This document shows, piece after piece, positions 27,415 to 39,904 of a stretch of 64,000 bases of DNA; positions within the stretch are counted from its first letter, which is position 1, and the number at the start of each line of letters is the position of its first letter. The DNA comes from Anoplolepis gracilipes (taxonomy: Eukaryota > Arthropoda > Insecta > Hymenoptera > Formicidae). Where the stretch lies: contig NC_132972.1 in NCBI RefSeq assembly GCF_047496725.1, positions 7,060,001 to 7,124,000 on the forward strand. Reading direction: 5' to 3'. The position numbers and the translations under genes were made by a program. The notes under the pieces were generated by a model. That model saw nothing but the letters and a program-made list of their open reading frames with translations, searched no databases and was not told the DNA's origin.

Positions 27415-29965
27415 AAGAGAGATGAGTTTTGACATCAAATCGATTAAATTGGCAAAATTTATTAGCGCATATGCAACATCCATTTTGTGTTGTTTATTGT
27501 TGAATTTATTTATAATTAAAATACGCGATACGTCCTACTTTTTTTGCCAAAATCAATAGTCAATCAATGTTCCAGTTGATAAATATTCCGTATCTCTTGT
27601 TATCAAAGCACGATATGCGATATGCGATTTAGAACATCATTAATCAGCAATGTCAGATATGGTTTGGCAAGAGAGTGGAATCCTCCTCGTGCTAAATGAG
27701 TTTAACATAGGCAAACGTGATAGATCGTCTTCTGCTTGGCATTCATCTTTATCCCCTAGGCTACGGTAAAATTCTAAAGGGGAATTAATCATTATTGCAA
27801 TATTAAATCAGATATGCGTTATAATACGCGATCCATCTTCGCGTGACATTCGAATATAACGTAACAATCTTTTTTTAACGCTTTTCAACGTAACTTAAAG
27901 AGTATTCGCTAACGACGAATTTAAAAATGATCAAAAGCTCAGGAGTTAGCGATGACTTGTTGCACTTTCTTGGCATCGTTATGTAACTCAGTGTAAAAAA
28001 TACCGAATCAGTTTTCACTGTTCTCATTGTTGGAAATAATGTTGTTTGTATAATTTATTTAAAACCTGTTATTTTATTATTTTTTACATAGTTACGTGTG
28101 AACATATGTTTTTCAATAACTGTAATTATTTAATATTTCCATGTAATGTGATGACATTGGAGATAATAACAATAGGCATCAGTAGGAGCTATAATTGAGT
28201 GTTATTTTGTCTAATGATTTATTATACATATTTAAAAAATATGATTAAAATTAAATATTATATTATGTATACTTATCATGCTAGACTTTTATCTCGATTG
28301 ATATTCTCATATTTTTAACAGTCGATGTTAAATTTCATTTAAAAGTAGAGAGAAAGTTTTGAATATCTCTGTGAATGCATTAACAAAAAAATGTCTTAAA
28401 AAAATTATTTTATTTTTATTACAAATTTTCTACATTCGTATATCTTTATGAATAGCTTTTATATTTCTAATGTATTGTGTGTTATTCTCTCTCTAGAAAC
28501 TGATGGAAATGTAGATTTTAAAAATACTTTCTTTAGACTATAATATATTAACATGGAAAAATTTACAAAGCAAGAGAGATTTTAATTGTCTACGTTCGAA
28601 GAATGAAATAATTTTTCAAAAAAGTGAGGTATTATGTTCCTTCTCGTGTAACAATCTGTACTTTGTAAAAAAATTATTTGTAAGAAAATTCTTTATTTTC
28701 CTGCTTTCAATGGTTCTGAATAATTAATGGTGCCTTTGAGAAACTGGTCGAACACGGAGAAAAAAGTAGCAGGTGCATCTCAGCTACTTCTATGGCGAGT
28801 TGCATCTGTGTTTTACGATAAGCAGACTGGTTCCCTTTATTGTTCCATACTCGAATATCATTACATTTGCGAATCAGTCGAGTTTTTTTCTTTCCGATTT
28901 TATACTATTTGTACGAACAAACAATTTATTAATGATTTTGTGGAAAAAATTGTTAATGTCTCTCTTTAAAACATATTATGTCCGTTTTACAATACACTTT
29001 GAAGTTTATAATTATTCATACTTACTTTTCTACAATTATTCTTTTCATAAAGATATGCAAGTTTTTTTTTACAAATATATTAGATTTTTAGGGAAGAAAA
29101 ACTCGTTTCATTTTGTAATCAATTGCGATGCGTGTATTATTGCGAAGCATTTATTAATCTAATTTTTAAAGTTAATTTATAAATTTTCTAATTAATTTAT
29201 AAACATTATTAATTAAACATATTCAAATATAAGTAATATACTCCAATGAAAATGACTCTAAACGTTGCGTCTGTCAGAATTAAGTAAATCTTCCTTTATT
29301 CTGATGACAAGGCAAATTTCGGAATAATGAGAGCTATTTGTTGATGGATGGTCGATGCACACCAGACAATTTATTTTTGCGAGCGAATTTTATTCTAAAT
29401 TGGAGTGACGGCTTGCAAACCCCTTTGACAAGAGACTTAGTACAGGGCGCTATATATTTTATACGAAAGAAACGAGACGCGTTTGTCTGAGTCTCGTAGG
29501 GGCAATTCTGCGACCTTGACAAGAATAACTCGGCAAGGTCGGTGCGACTGAAAATACGCTGATATCCTGTACTTTTTATATAACGCTGCTCTTTGTTCTA
29601 TTTCTATGGATTATTAGGAATTTTAAGAAGGCGATCCTCATTCAAATCTTTCCTAACGCTATTGACTTGTTAAGTAAGTTAATCCGGATTTGTTTTTATC
29701 CGTTTTTATGGATTATAGATGCTAATTTTTTAAAGATAGGATTACAGTGAATGTAAGAAGAGAAATATAATAAATTTAAAAAATCGATCAGAAACATGCC
29801 GAAAAAAATCATACTTACATAAGCTATGAAAAATTCATGGAATTAATCCCTATGATAGATACAGAAGTGAAATAAAAAATTATTTGGCTGAAATATATTT
29901 GTTAATGTAAAAGTAAAATTTTCGCAAAGAAAATTGTTTTATAAATTTTTATTTGTCTGTACAAA

Positions 29966-30027
<62 letters not shown>

Positions 30028-33000
30028 GCGTTTTATAAAAACAACTCAATTTAAAAAAAATTAAAAGTAGAGAATGTAACATTAGGAAGATTGTAATCGA
30101 AATATTCAAATCGTATGATTTATTTGTTTTCTTTAGTAATTGATTGAATTGGAAAGCAATTTTGACAGATACGATTGTAATTTTGCTATTATAAAACTGT
30201 ACGACTACTAATTGTGCAGTTTTAATTGAGGAGATTTTTGAATGAGAATATTTACCGAAAAACACATGATGTTTTCACTCAATTATTTCGAACTCCGTTA
30301 GGGAAGTACGTGTTATGCATGCAATTCTTTGTTCACTTACGGACAATTTATCTTTGAGCTTTCTCTTTTTCTTGATTTTGCATTCCTCGAATTGCCTTGG
30401 CATATATCCAGATGACAATTCACTTAGAAAATCATTTTAACGTACAAAATGACAATGCGATAGCATGCAATTATCGTATTTCATCACAAGATAGCTTTGG
30501 ATTTTAAAGTATCTGACACTTTTGCGGAAACAACTTGGTCCTGTAAAATTATAATTTAGTTATTTTCCGAGTAATTGTATAATATGCCTTGTAAATTGCA
30601 GTGATTGATGTCATTCTTAATAAAATTCTCTTCCATGTGCAAAATGCATAAAATCAAATTAACTTAATGTTGATTGCATAATTTTGCTTGTTCTGTTACA
30701 AAATTTAATTAAATTATGAATGATAACATATAAATATTGTAACAATGAAACGAGTATTATAACCTGAGATTAAATTATATTAAAGATTATTTGAAATTTG
30801 CAGTAGGAAATAATTTATATAAAATAAAATAGTAATGTAATATGTTAAATAAGTTTATATTTTAAATCCATGAAATATTAATTTTTTTATAAATTTAAAA
30901 ATTTTTTAATATCACGAAACGTGTTTTTTTTTAGATTATTTCATATCTCGATTTTTTATTGTAATATATTAAGAAGGAGACTGCTTACACACACACACAC
31001 ACACACACACATACTAAAAGAACATGTGTGTAACACAATATATGCCAACAAGTATTTCCGTTTACATAATTAATCGATGCATATAACATGCGTACGAGTA
31101 TGTGAACAAATTTGGAATGAGGAACAAGTTTGAGAGTAAGAGTAAAATTCTCATGACTTAATGAAAATGAGAATCTGCTAATTAATTAGTAGTGTCTCAG
31201 CAAGTGAAATAATTCTCAATATACGCGTGTTCAAAAAATACATAAACGTAAAATAATTATATTAATAAAAATTTGGAGAACAGAATAAATAAAACGATTT
31301 TGAACAAGTATAAAAAAATTTTTTATATATTTAGGCATATTTATAATCAATGTATCGATCAGTAATAATTATTAAAATGTATGTACATATAATATTTTAT
31401 TTTCGATCGCCGCATTAGTTTTCCGCGTATTTTAAAGCCGGAGTATACGCAAGTACTTGCAGAAACATTTTACGTCATACACATCTACAGTTGTAAAATA
31501 TATGAAACACACATACGCGTCTCTTGTGTACAATTAATATTCATCCTGTGTAATTGGCCGTGTTACCTCTATGATTTGCACGATGACAAGCTGCGGACAA
31601 GACGTGAATGGTCTTTTTTGGCCCATGGCATAACGAGATGAGCGTGCATTTCCAACATTCAACGATTAAATGTTTCTTCCCTCCTCAGTATCGGTTTTAT
31701 TTGCAGCACAACATACATTTATTATTTTTTTTTTATTTAAAAATATGAGCAATATAATTTTATTATTAGAGAAGAGTAGAAAAAATAATCTTAACAAAAT
31801 CTGTTTTATGTTTCCTAAACCTCGCCCTCTTTCTAGTTTTTAAGTAATTGGTTTCTTTTAATAGGTCACAATGTGTTCCCCAATCAAGTTTAATTAATCG
31901 AATGTCAGTGCGTTGGCGATGACATCAAGTGGGATTCGGGACTACTCACGCGATCGGTCCATAACGACGTTTCACCAGCCGTTCCATTTATGTTCCACCG
32001 ATGACGCGACTCATTACAATTAACGATCATGTCATGCCTAGAGGCTCAGTCTGTCTCCCGCTGTTCTTCTCGCCGGGTGATCATGTAAAAGCTCTTGCAT
32101 CTTAGATCAGGTCACAATTCTCGACTGTTTCAACGACCGTGGGAAACATTAATCTTGAATTTCTTCCTAAAAAAATGCATTTTGAATATAATAAGTGTGG
32201 AAAATTTTTTAAAATGATAAAAAGAGCATTATTGTAGAATGTAAGTTGTAATCACAGATGTGTGTTTTTCCAAATATATAAACAGCAAGTACAAATCACG
32301 GATATATACTGTTCCGTCATTATTAATTTTACTTCTCCATATTTTGAAATGATAAATGAGGATTATCAATTTTTCAAGACGACTTTGAAACATTATTACT
32401 TGACTCCGATTAGGAAACATCATATTTTAATGAAGGTAATAAATTTCCAATTTTTCTGACAATTTAGATTTTTATAGTACGACTTGTTAATTTAAAAAAT
32501 ATTTATTATTTCTTATAATTAAAAAAAATATCGAAAAATATATCTTAGACGCATATAAGACGTATAAAAGAATTCTTTATATTTATTGTAAATACGGAGT
32601 ATTATCGTTGAAAAGATTTAGGCCATTATATTTTCGGTGCGTTAACCCGCCGCTCTTACTGGTTCTCTTGCTCGGAGATTCAAAGGTGGTCATTACGTAA
32701 AAGTTTAATTATAGGATACTGACAGCTCCCGTCGATGATCATCGCTCGTTGCGTAAAATTTTTCTAGACGTTAATTGGCGCGTAAAGGTACACACGTACA
32801 CACACTTTTCTTAGGAGTTGTAACACTCTCTTGATTTCCTACGCGTCGTCAAGAAAACGGAAGAGGTCTTATCTAATCGTTGCCGAGTCAGCGCGGAACG
32901 GAAACTATTTCTTGCATGGTATTTACTATGCATGAGAAAGTGGCACGCGTTTTCCCTAAACATTCGTCACCGAAGAATTACTTTAAATCTTTCGGTGAGT

Positions 33001-36000
33001 CAATACTGTAAAAACGATGTGAGTGATTCGAGCAATTTTTAGAAATCTAACGTCTTAACTCTTTTTTTTTTTGCACATTTTAAATCACACTATGAAGATT
33101 AAAATTAACAATTATATTAATGTTTTTTATCTTGAAATTTTGAATTATAAAAGTCACAAAAGGTTTATGTTATCAAATATTACAATCAAAGTTGAACATA
33201 AACAAAAACATGTTTTAAAAAAAGAATAAAGTAAGATTTTTTAATTTTATTTAACAGAATACTCGAAAATGATTACTGTACTATTAATAATTAATATATT
33301 TTTAGCTTCAGTTATAAATTCTTGTGTAAGATATTAATTATTAATAGTTCAATTCAAAATATTATTTTTAAATTATATTTTGTATTTTTTGCACATATTT
33401 CTTATTTCAAGTTGTGTTTATATAGATTCTCTCAATAATTCAATATTATTTAATAAGACTACTTCAATTCGGGAGGAATACATATGTTGTACATATAATA
33501 TATATATTGTATATATATTGTATAAATGGTAAGAATTATTTATGTGAATCTTCTCATCTTTGAAGCCGTAATCCAAGCCATGCCTGGCACAAGTATTGCT
33601 GACCCTTAACGAAATTGATCTGCCCTTTAAAGGTTAAAGAAATTGCAAGGCTGACGGTTACCTCCTTCACGCTTGAAACATTGCAAGAACTTAGAAATGA
33701 AATTTATTACTCGCACGGCTACCTAAGGAAGGTCAAGGCATCAAAAGGCCAAGCTGTCCCTCTCCCTCAGAGGTCTCTTAATAATGCGGCTTCGTGATCG
33801 GTAGAGCAGATAAAATTACGAGATATGCACGTTTCATCATCATCCGCGAATAAATCGTAAATCAAAGCCTAGACAAAGTATTATGTGGCAATGCGTGATT
33901 TGTGAAAAAAAATATTAAATTCTCGTGTTATACATCGACTTAAATTTTGGTGTACATTTACAATCTACTGATCGGTTTATTGATCGTTTCACAAAAATGG
34001 GAAACAGGAGGATATCCACGAATATTGCGCAATAAATCGTATTTAAACTATCTTTTTTAATTAAACTTTAAATTTCATTAAGATAAAGTCTAAAAATATA
34101 ATGTGTTTGGATGCTTAAATATAAAAATATAAATACAACAGAGTTTAGCTATAATTTATGATTGATTAGAAATTAAAAAAGTTTAAAGAACTACACTTTT
34201 GACGTGCAAATAATTATCTTAATCTTGTTTTATTACTCTTTATTGCAATTAAATTATTTTATTAAACTAAATTTTTATTTGACGTTTGTTTAATATTATT
34301 CTGCTTAATACCGATAATAAAGAATTATAGGAAATTATAGGAAAAAAATTACATATTAATACAATATTTTATATTACATTTTTTAATAAGGGAAAATGCT
34401 GATTTTTTTAAAACGAAATTTAATATTGACAGATATATGCGATACTATATATATACACCTTCCGTTTTTTCTGATAGATTTAGCATCTCGTAGATATGAC
34501 GCGTGGAAATCAAACATATGTCTGTTGCAAAAAGAAGCTTACCTTCAAACGATTATCTATGCGCTGTAGAAGAAGATTCTTTGTATTTGTAAAATATGGA
34601 TACTTTGCATATAGCTTATTCACTTAAATTCTTCTTTATTTCTTCACTTCTTCTTGCATGACTGGTATTTCCAACATATTTAACGTCATCATTGTATGCC
34701 GTTACTTTTCATTTACAACTTTATTATTCTATTTGATTTAACGTGTTTATTGAGTAAAAGATTTTTTTTACGAAAAACTATATAATTAAACATATAGATA
34801 ATATAAATAATATAAAGTTTTGTCTGTTTCTTTTGTGGGAAATAATAGAACTCAAAATCACTTACTTTAAAAAATTGAGTAATCAATATTTTGAAGTATT
34901 TCTCTTTCTTTGTTGAAATATCTTTATTTTTATATATATTAAAACTTAAAAATCTAACTTTTTACATCAATATTGTGTGAAATCTTTAAAAAGTATTATA
35001 TTTTAGACGTTATAATAATTTAACATATAAAACATATAAATTATTACAGAGAGTATTATTATAATTTTAATATTAGTAGATACGAAATACATGTAATCCA
35101 TTGATTTTCTATATTAATTAATATCGAAAAAATTTCGAAATTTTTTTAATTCCGTCACAATTCAATATTTAATTATCTGATTTTATTATATTGAAAAGCA
35201 ATAACTTAGAATATAATAAAGTATTGATCTATCTTGTTCTTCTATTTTTTCTCATGGTTGATTTTACCAATAAATCTGAAGAAAATCGTTCAGAATCATT
35301 TCAGAATCCATTTTTAATGAATCTTATTTATTAACGATTCATTATACTTTTTGTTAACTTAATCACTTTATGAAATTTGTTTTTAAATTAATAATCAAAG
35401 ACTATATATAGAAAGTTTTTTTCATTAATATACATTTGTTTAAATTATTTTGCTCTCTTTAGATTTCTATCAGATTTCTATTTTTTTTACGAGTATAATT
35501 ACAAAACCCTATTACTCGAAATTAATCAATTGTTTTAAAAAATTTTATAAAAGTTGTTTGTTATAATAACCAGAAAAATATAAATGATATATTTATAAAA
35601 TAAACGTTTTACACGTAATTTTTTAACGTTTTTACAATTGATTTCAATTTCATGAATCATTGTATGCATTAAATAAAACATGTAGGAAATGTAGTAACGT
35701 ACGTCAAACAGGGAGCGATTATCGTGCGTACGATGTCTCGATGATGAATCCTGTCGTCGCTATTGAAAGTCAGCGTCCATTGTATGTTCTTAGCGGTTTT
35801 CTAGCAGCCAGTCTATGGTCAGCTTTCCCGATAGCAACCCGCGAAACCCACTAGAAACCAATAGACTTCCTGGATGTTGGAATCCTTGGAACTTTATGCC
35901 TTTAGTTTCTACGGCGGTCTTCAACTTATCTTCTTTTGCACGCGAGAACCGCTAGAAGCGTAAATTCTCGTGATAGCGTGCTCAAGTATATTTCTGAACT

Positions 36001-39000
36001 AAAGTTTTATCTAATCGATATAATTCTCTTGCTCCGGCTTCGACTTGTTTTCTTGAAGTATCAAGAATGGAATGCAACAAAATGCTGCGTCTGTAATTTT
36101 AATTGAAATACATTTTAGAGGAACATATACGTTTTTGTAATAGTATAAATTGTTCTAAATATTCTTCTATTTACTATTTTATGTCGTATTATATTATTTA
36201 AAAATTATCATTTATTTTCAATAGAGATTTTTGTCCAATTGATATAGATATGATTAAGAAGTTGACCTGTGTGTGACGTTTGAGCGGAGGTAAAAGAAAT
36301 CGAGTTTAAAATGAAAAAATAAAGTTTCTGTTATCTAGTTTTATGCCTTGCTCCGGTTTCGACTTGTTTTCTTGAAGTATCAAGAATGGAATGCAACAAA
36401 ATCTTGCGTCTATAATTTTAATTGAAATACATTTTAGAGGAACATATACGTTTTTGTAATAGTATAAATTGTTCTAAATATTCTTCTATATACTATTTTA
36501 TGTCGTATTATATTATTTAAAAATTATCATTTATTTTCAATAGAGATTTTTGTTCAATTGATATAGATATGATTAAGAAGTTGACCTGTGTGTGACGTTT
36601 GAGCGGAGGTAAAAGAAATCGAGTTTAAAATGAAAAAATGAAGTTTCTGTTATCTAGTTTTATGCCTTTCGAGTATTGTACCTTTACAAATTGTTATAAT
36701 TTTGATTACCGTGTGCAACATTTAGTTAGGCTTATCAGTTCGTTCTTCAAAGATAATAAAAGACAGGCATCGCAATTATGGGAATAGAACAAAGACGCCG
36801 CGAGGATCGCTAAGACCTCCAACTGCGTGAAGCAAGGATAATCGGCGTTCCGTAAGGTTTACGTTCCGATGATTCTGCCGAGAACACTGTTGACTTGTTC
36901 GACGTGGCGAAGGAGGATATCTTCGATCACGCTTTCTTCTTATGTGACGGCGCTGTCATGGTCGAGTGCCGACGGTAACGACGTTCGAGATTTCTTCGTT
37001 TCTCGGGACGGTCGCAGAACGTCATCAGAAGCATTTGTCAGATAGTTTCTCGCGTTGTAACAAGACGGAAAAGAGAAAAAATCTTATTCCGCGTATATGC
37101 GACTTTGATCTTGTTGAAGAGATTCTCATGGGATGAATGGAAAATAATTAATTAAGGACGAATGAAAAATCATCCGTTTTTCTATATTCGCAAATAACAA
37201 TAATAAGTGAAATAAGATTGTATCTCTCAGTTTTAGTTTTATTTTATTATATCACACTATATACATATATAAGAAAATTAGTAAAAATAGAAAATAGTAA
37301 AATATTATACGGAGAAAATTTTATTTTAAAAATTACTATGGTATGTAGTAACTGTGGACCATTAGAATCATTCCAAGTTAAAATGCCATGTAAAACTGTA
37401 TTTAACTTGGAATGATCCTAATGGTCCACAGTTACTACATACCGTAGAAATTTTTAATATAAAATTCTCTTCGTGTACAAATATCAAATAATTTATCTAA
37501 TGCAATCAAACAGAGAAAATGATTTGCTTAAGAACTAAAATTATTTTAATTTCTAACTTAAAACTTTTATTTTAAAACCTTTAGTTTCAATAGCGTTATA
37601 AGGTGTGCATAAATAAAATATAAGAATTAACCTCACAGATAAAAATCTTAATGTTTTAGTACACGACACAATTGCATAGTTTTTATAAAGTTATTTGAGA
37701 AACTGCTTCAATAAATTTTGGTTTACTAAATTAAAAGTGTACATAAAATATTAAATTGACAAAAAAATTATAAAAAATCTTAATGATACATGAATAGTAA
37801 ATAAAACTTACAATATAATTATATATCGCATTTTTTAAATTTGTGGAATATAATTTATACGAGTAATAAGTCTGCGATAAGTATATATATATCGAATAAA
37901 CAAGGTGGAAATAATCAGGAAATCCTTTTTCTCATCTGGAGGAAATGGTTGAACTGGTTTATATGTATATTGATCTGAAGCAAAAACCAGTTAGCGAACA
38001 TGGCCAAGTTGAAAAGATAAAAATGAAGCAAAAAAGTACATATCTACTTTTAAGAATATACGAATGGAGAAACCTATTTATCTGAAAGAGTATATAGTAT
38101 CTATCTGTGTGCATTGAGCTTCTATAATTGTGCAATTCATTGATTACTTTTTTTCATATTTGGAATATAATTTATTATAGAAAAATCAAAATGAACAGAA
38201 ATTTACTTTTATGTTATTTAAATCTCATATTACTTTACATACTTTACATTGCTGTGGTAGCGCTGTAAGATTTGTTTTATTATCTATTATTATTATCTGT
38301 TTTATTAGAACGAAGCGTTTCAATGCGATGCTCAGCGAACTATATCGATGATATCATGTATGTATATGAGTCCCTACATACGAACAGCAGATCATTTAAC
38401 AAATGTCGCAACTCAAATTTGCAACTCAGTAATCTCGATATCAATAATCGCGTGCACACACAGCCTATTCGTTTTGACAATAATTTCCCAAGTTTTATTT
38501 ATATCGTAAAATTATATGAAGATATTTTAGTGTTTATTTCAAATCTTTCTGTTGCAACAGATTGCACCTCGCACTTTTAAGAGATTTAAAGCGAAACATC
38601 GTTGCGTCCTTATTCTCAAGCAATTGACTAATATTTCAATTTTTTGCTTGCTGACTTACGCAGCGAGCATTACGTCGTGAGAATCATCGCTTAGTCTGAG
38701 AATAGAACGGGGGCGAACGGGAAAGTTACTACTTACGGTAATTTTCCGAGGGATACATCTCTCGCGATGTGCGAGATTGACTCTCGCTGTCCAACAAAAT
38801 CCGGAACACAAAGATATTCCTTGTATAAATTGTCAGCCTTTAGAAAGTACGCGTGCTTTCTTTGTTCTCGCAGATCATAATTTTCCGTCAATTTCCAAAA
38901 ACCTCGCTGATAGATTTGCTTCTTCACGCTTGCGAAATGTCACGAGGCAATTGTGAGACTGCAATAGTGGTAATTTGATTAATCTAACAAAAAACATATA

Positions 39001-39534
39001 ATATACGCTGAGAGAAAACAAAGTTGAATGATGAAATGAATAAATAAAACTAGCTATCACCGCGAGCATCAAAGCCAAAGTTTTTCAATTTTCCTCGAGA
39101 ATTTTTCTAACATTCTTGTTTTTTTTTTTTTTTTTTTTTTTTCAGGTCGGCTTTGCAGACGTTGCACAAGGTGTCCAGTAAGGCACGCGAACAAAACTAT
39201 TTTCTAGGTGGACTGTCTCACGACTGGGTCAGTTACTATGAGCAACGGATCGAGAGCGATCGGTCGTGCCTCAACGAATGGCATGCCATGGACAATCTGG
39301 AGTCCAAGAGACCGCCGTCACCGGACAGCGTACGCACCAAGTGAGTCGATCGGACTTTTTATCCATGGTCACAGACAAAACTCCCGCTCTGGCCAACAGC
39401 CAGATAATAGAACGCACGCGGAAATCTTGCATTTCTTGGAAGAAGTCGCGTGTTGCCATCTCGTCGGGCGATTTCGTGAACGTTTGATTTAACTGGCGTC
39501 CTCGATACATTTGCGTTCAACCGAAATCAATTCA

Positions 39535-39600
<66 letters not shown>

Positions 39601-39864
39601 GGTGTAATTACCGCCCCACCTCTCTAGGTCAGATAGAGCAGGTCAAATCGAACATAAAAAGTGCTCTACTATTTTGCGATTTTCGCAATAATTATTAAAA
39701 TATTAATTAAAAACGTTCAGCATATGCTGAGTTCTATATACGGCTCGCGCTCATACGCTGAGCATTTTTAATTAATATTTTAATAATTATTGCGCAAATC
39801 GCAAAATGGTAGAGGACTTTTATGTTCAGATTGACCTGCTCTATCTGCCCTACTGTATACACCC

Positions 39865-39904
<40 letters not shown>

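Larger units (their letters stand above)
16941..39145 (+). other. ssh: ssh giant intron (22.2 kb)
   Basis: It runs from gtaagt to an unbroken run of T followed by cag. No nested gene can be supported on either strand. It holds a (CGT)n tract, several TA, GA and CA microsatellites, a piggyBac-type MITE at 22908-23175, a 319-bp tandem duplication at 36028-36666 and a near-perfect hairpin at 37306-37479. GC-richer patches lie near 23360-23600, 25330-25640, 32640-33000 and 36780-37050 and may be regulatory. Confidence 0.8.

Noticed and set aside
27289..27559. Arg/Glu and Leu/Ser repeat frames
   Set aside because: They are translations of the (AG)n microsatellite.
33540..33830. Moderately complex, GC-richer patch with a 60-codon frame
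   Set aside because: It looked like a possible exon or small RNA, but no family, hairpin or splice context could be supported.
39208..39510. Alternative frames on both strands across the ssh exon at 39146-39340
   Set aside because: They are shadows of the ssh exon. The frame with Slingshot homology and correct splice phases is the real one.
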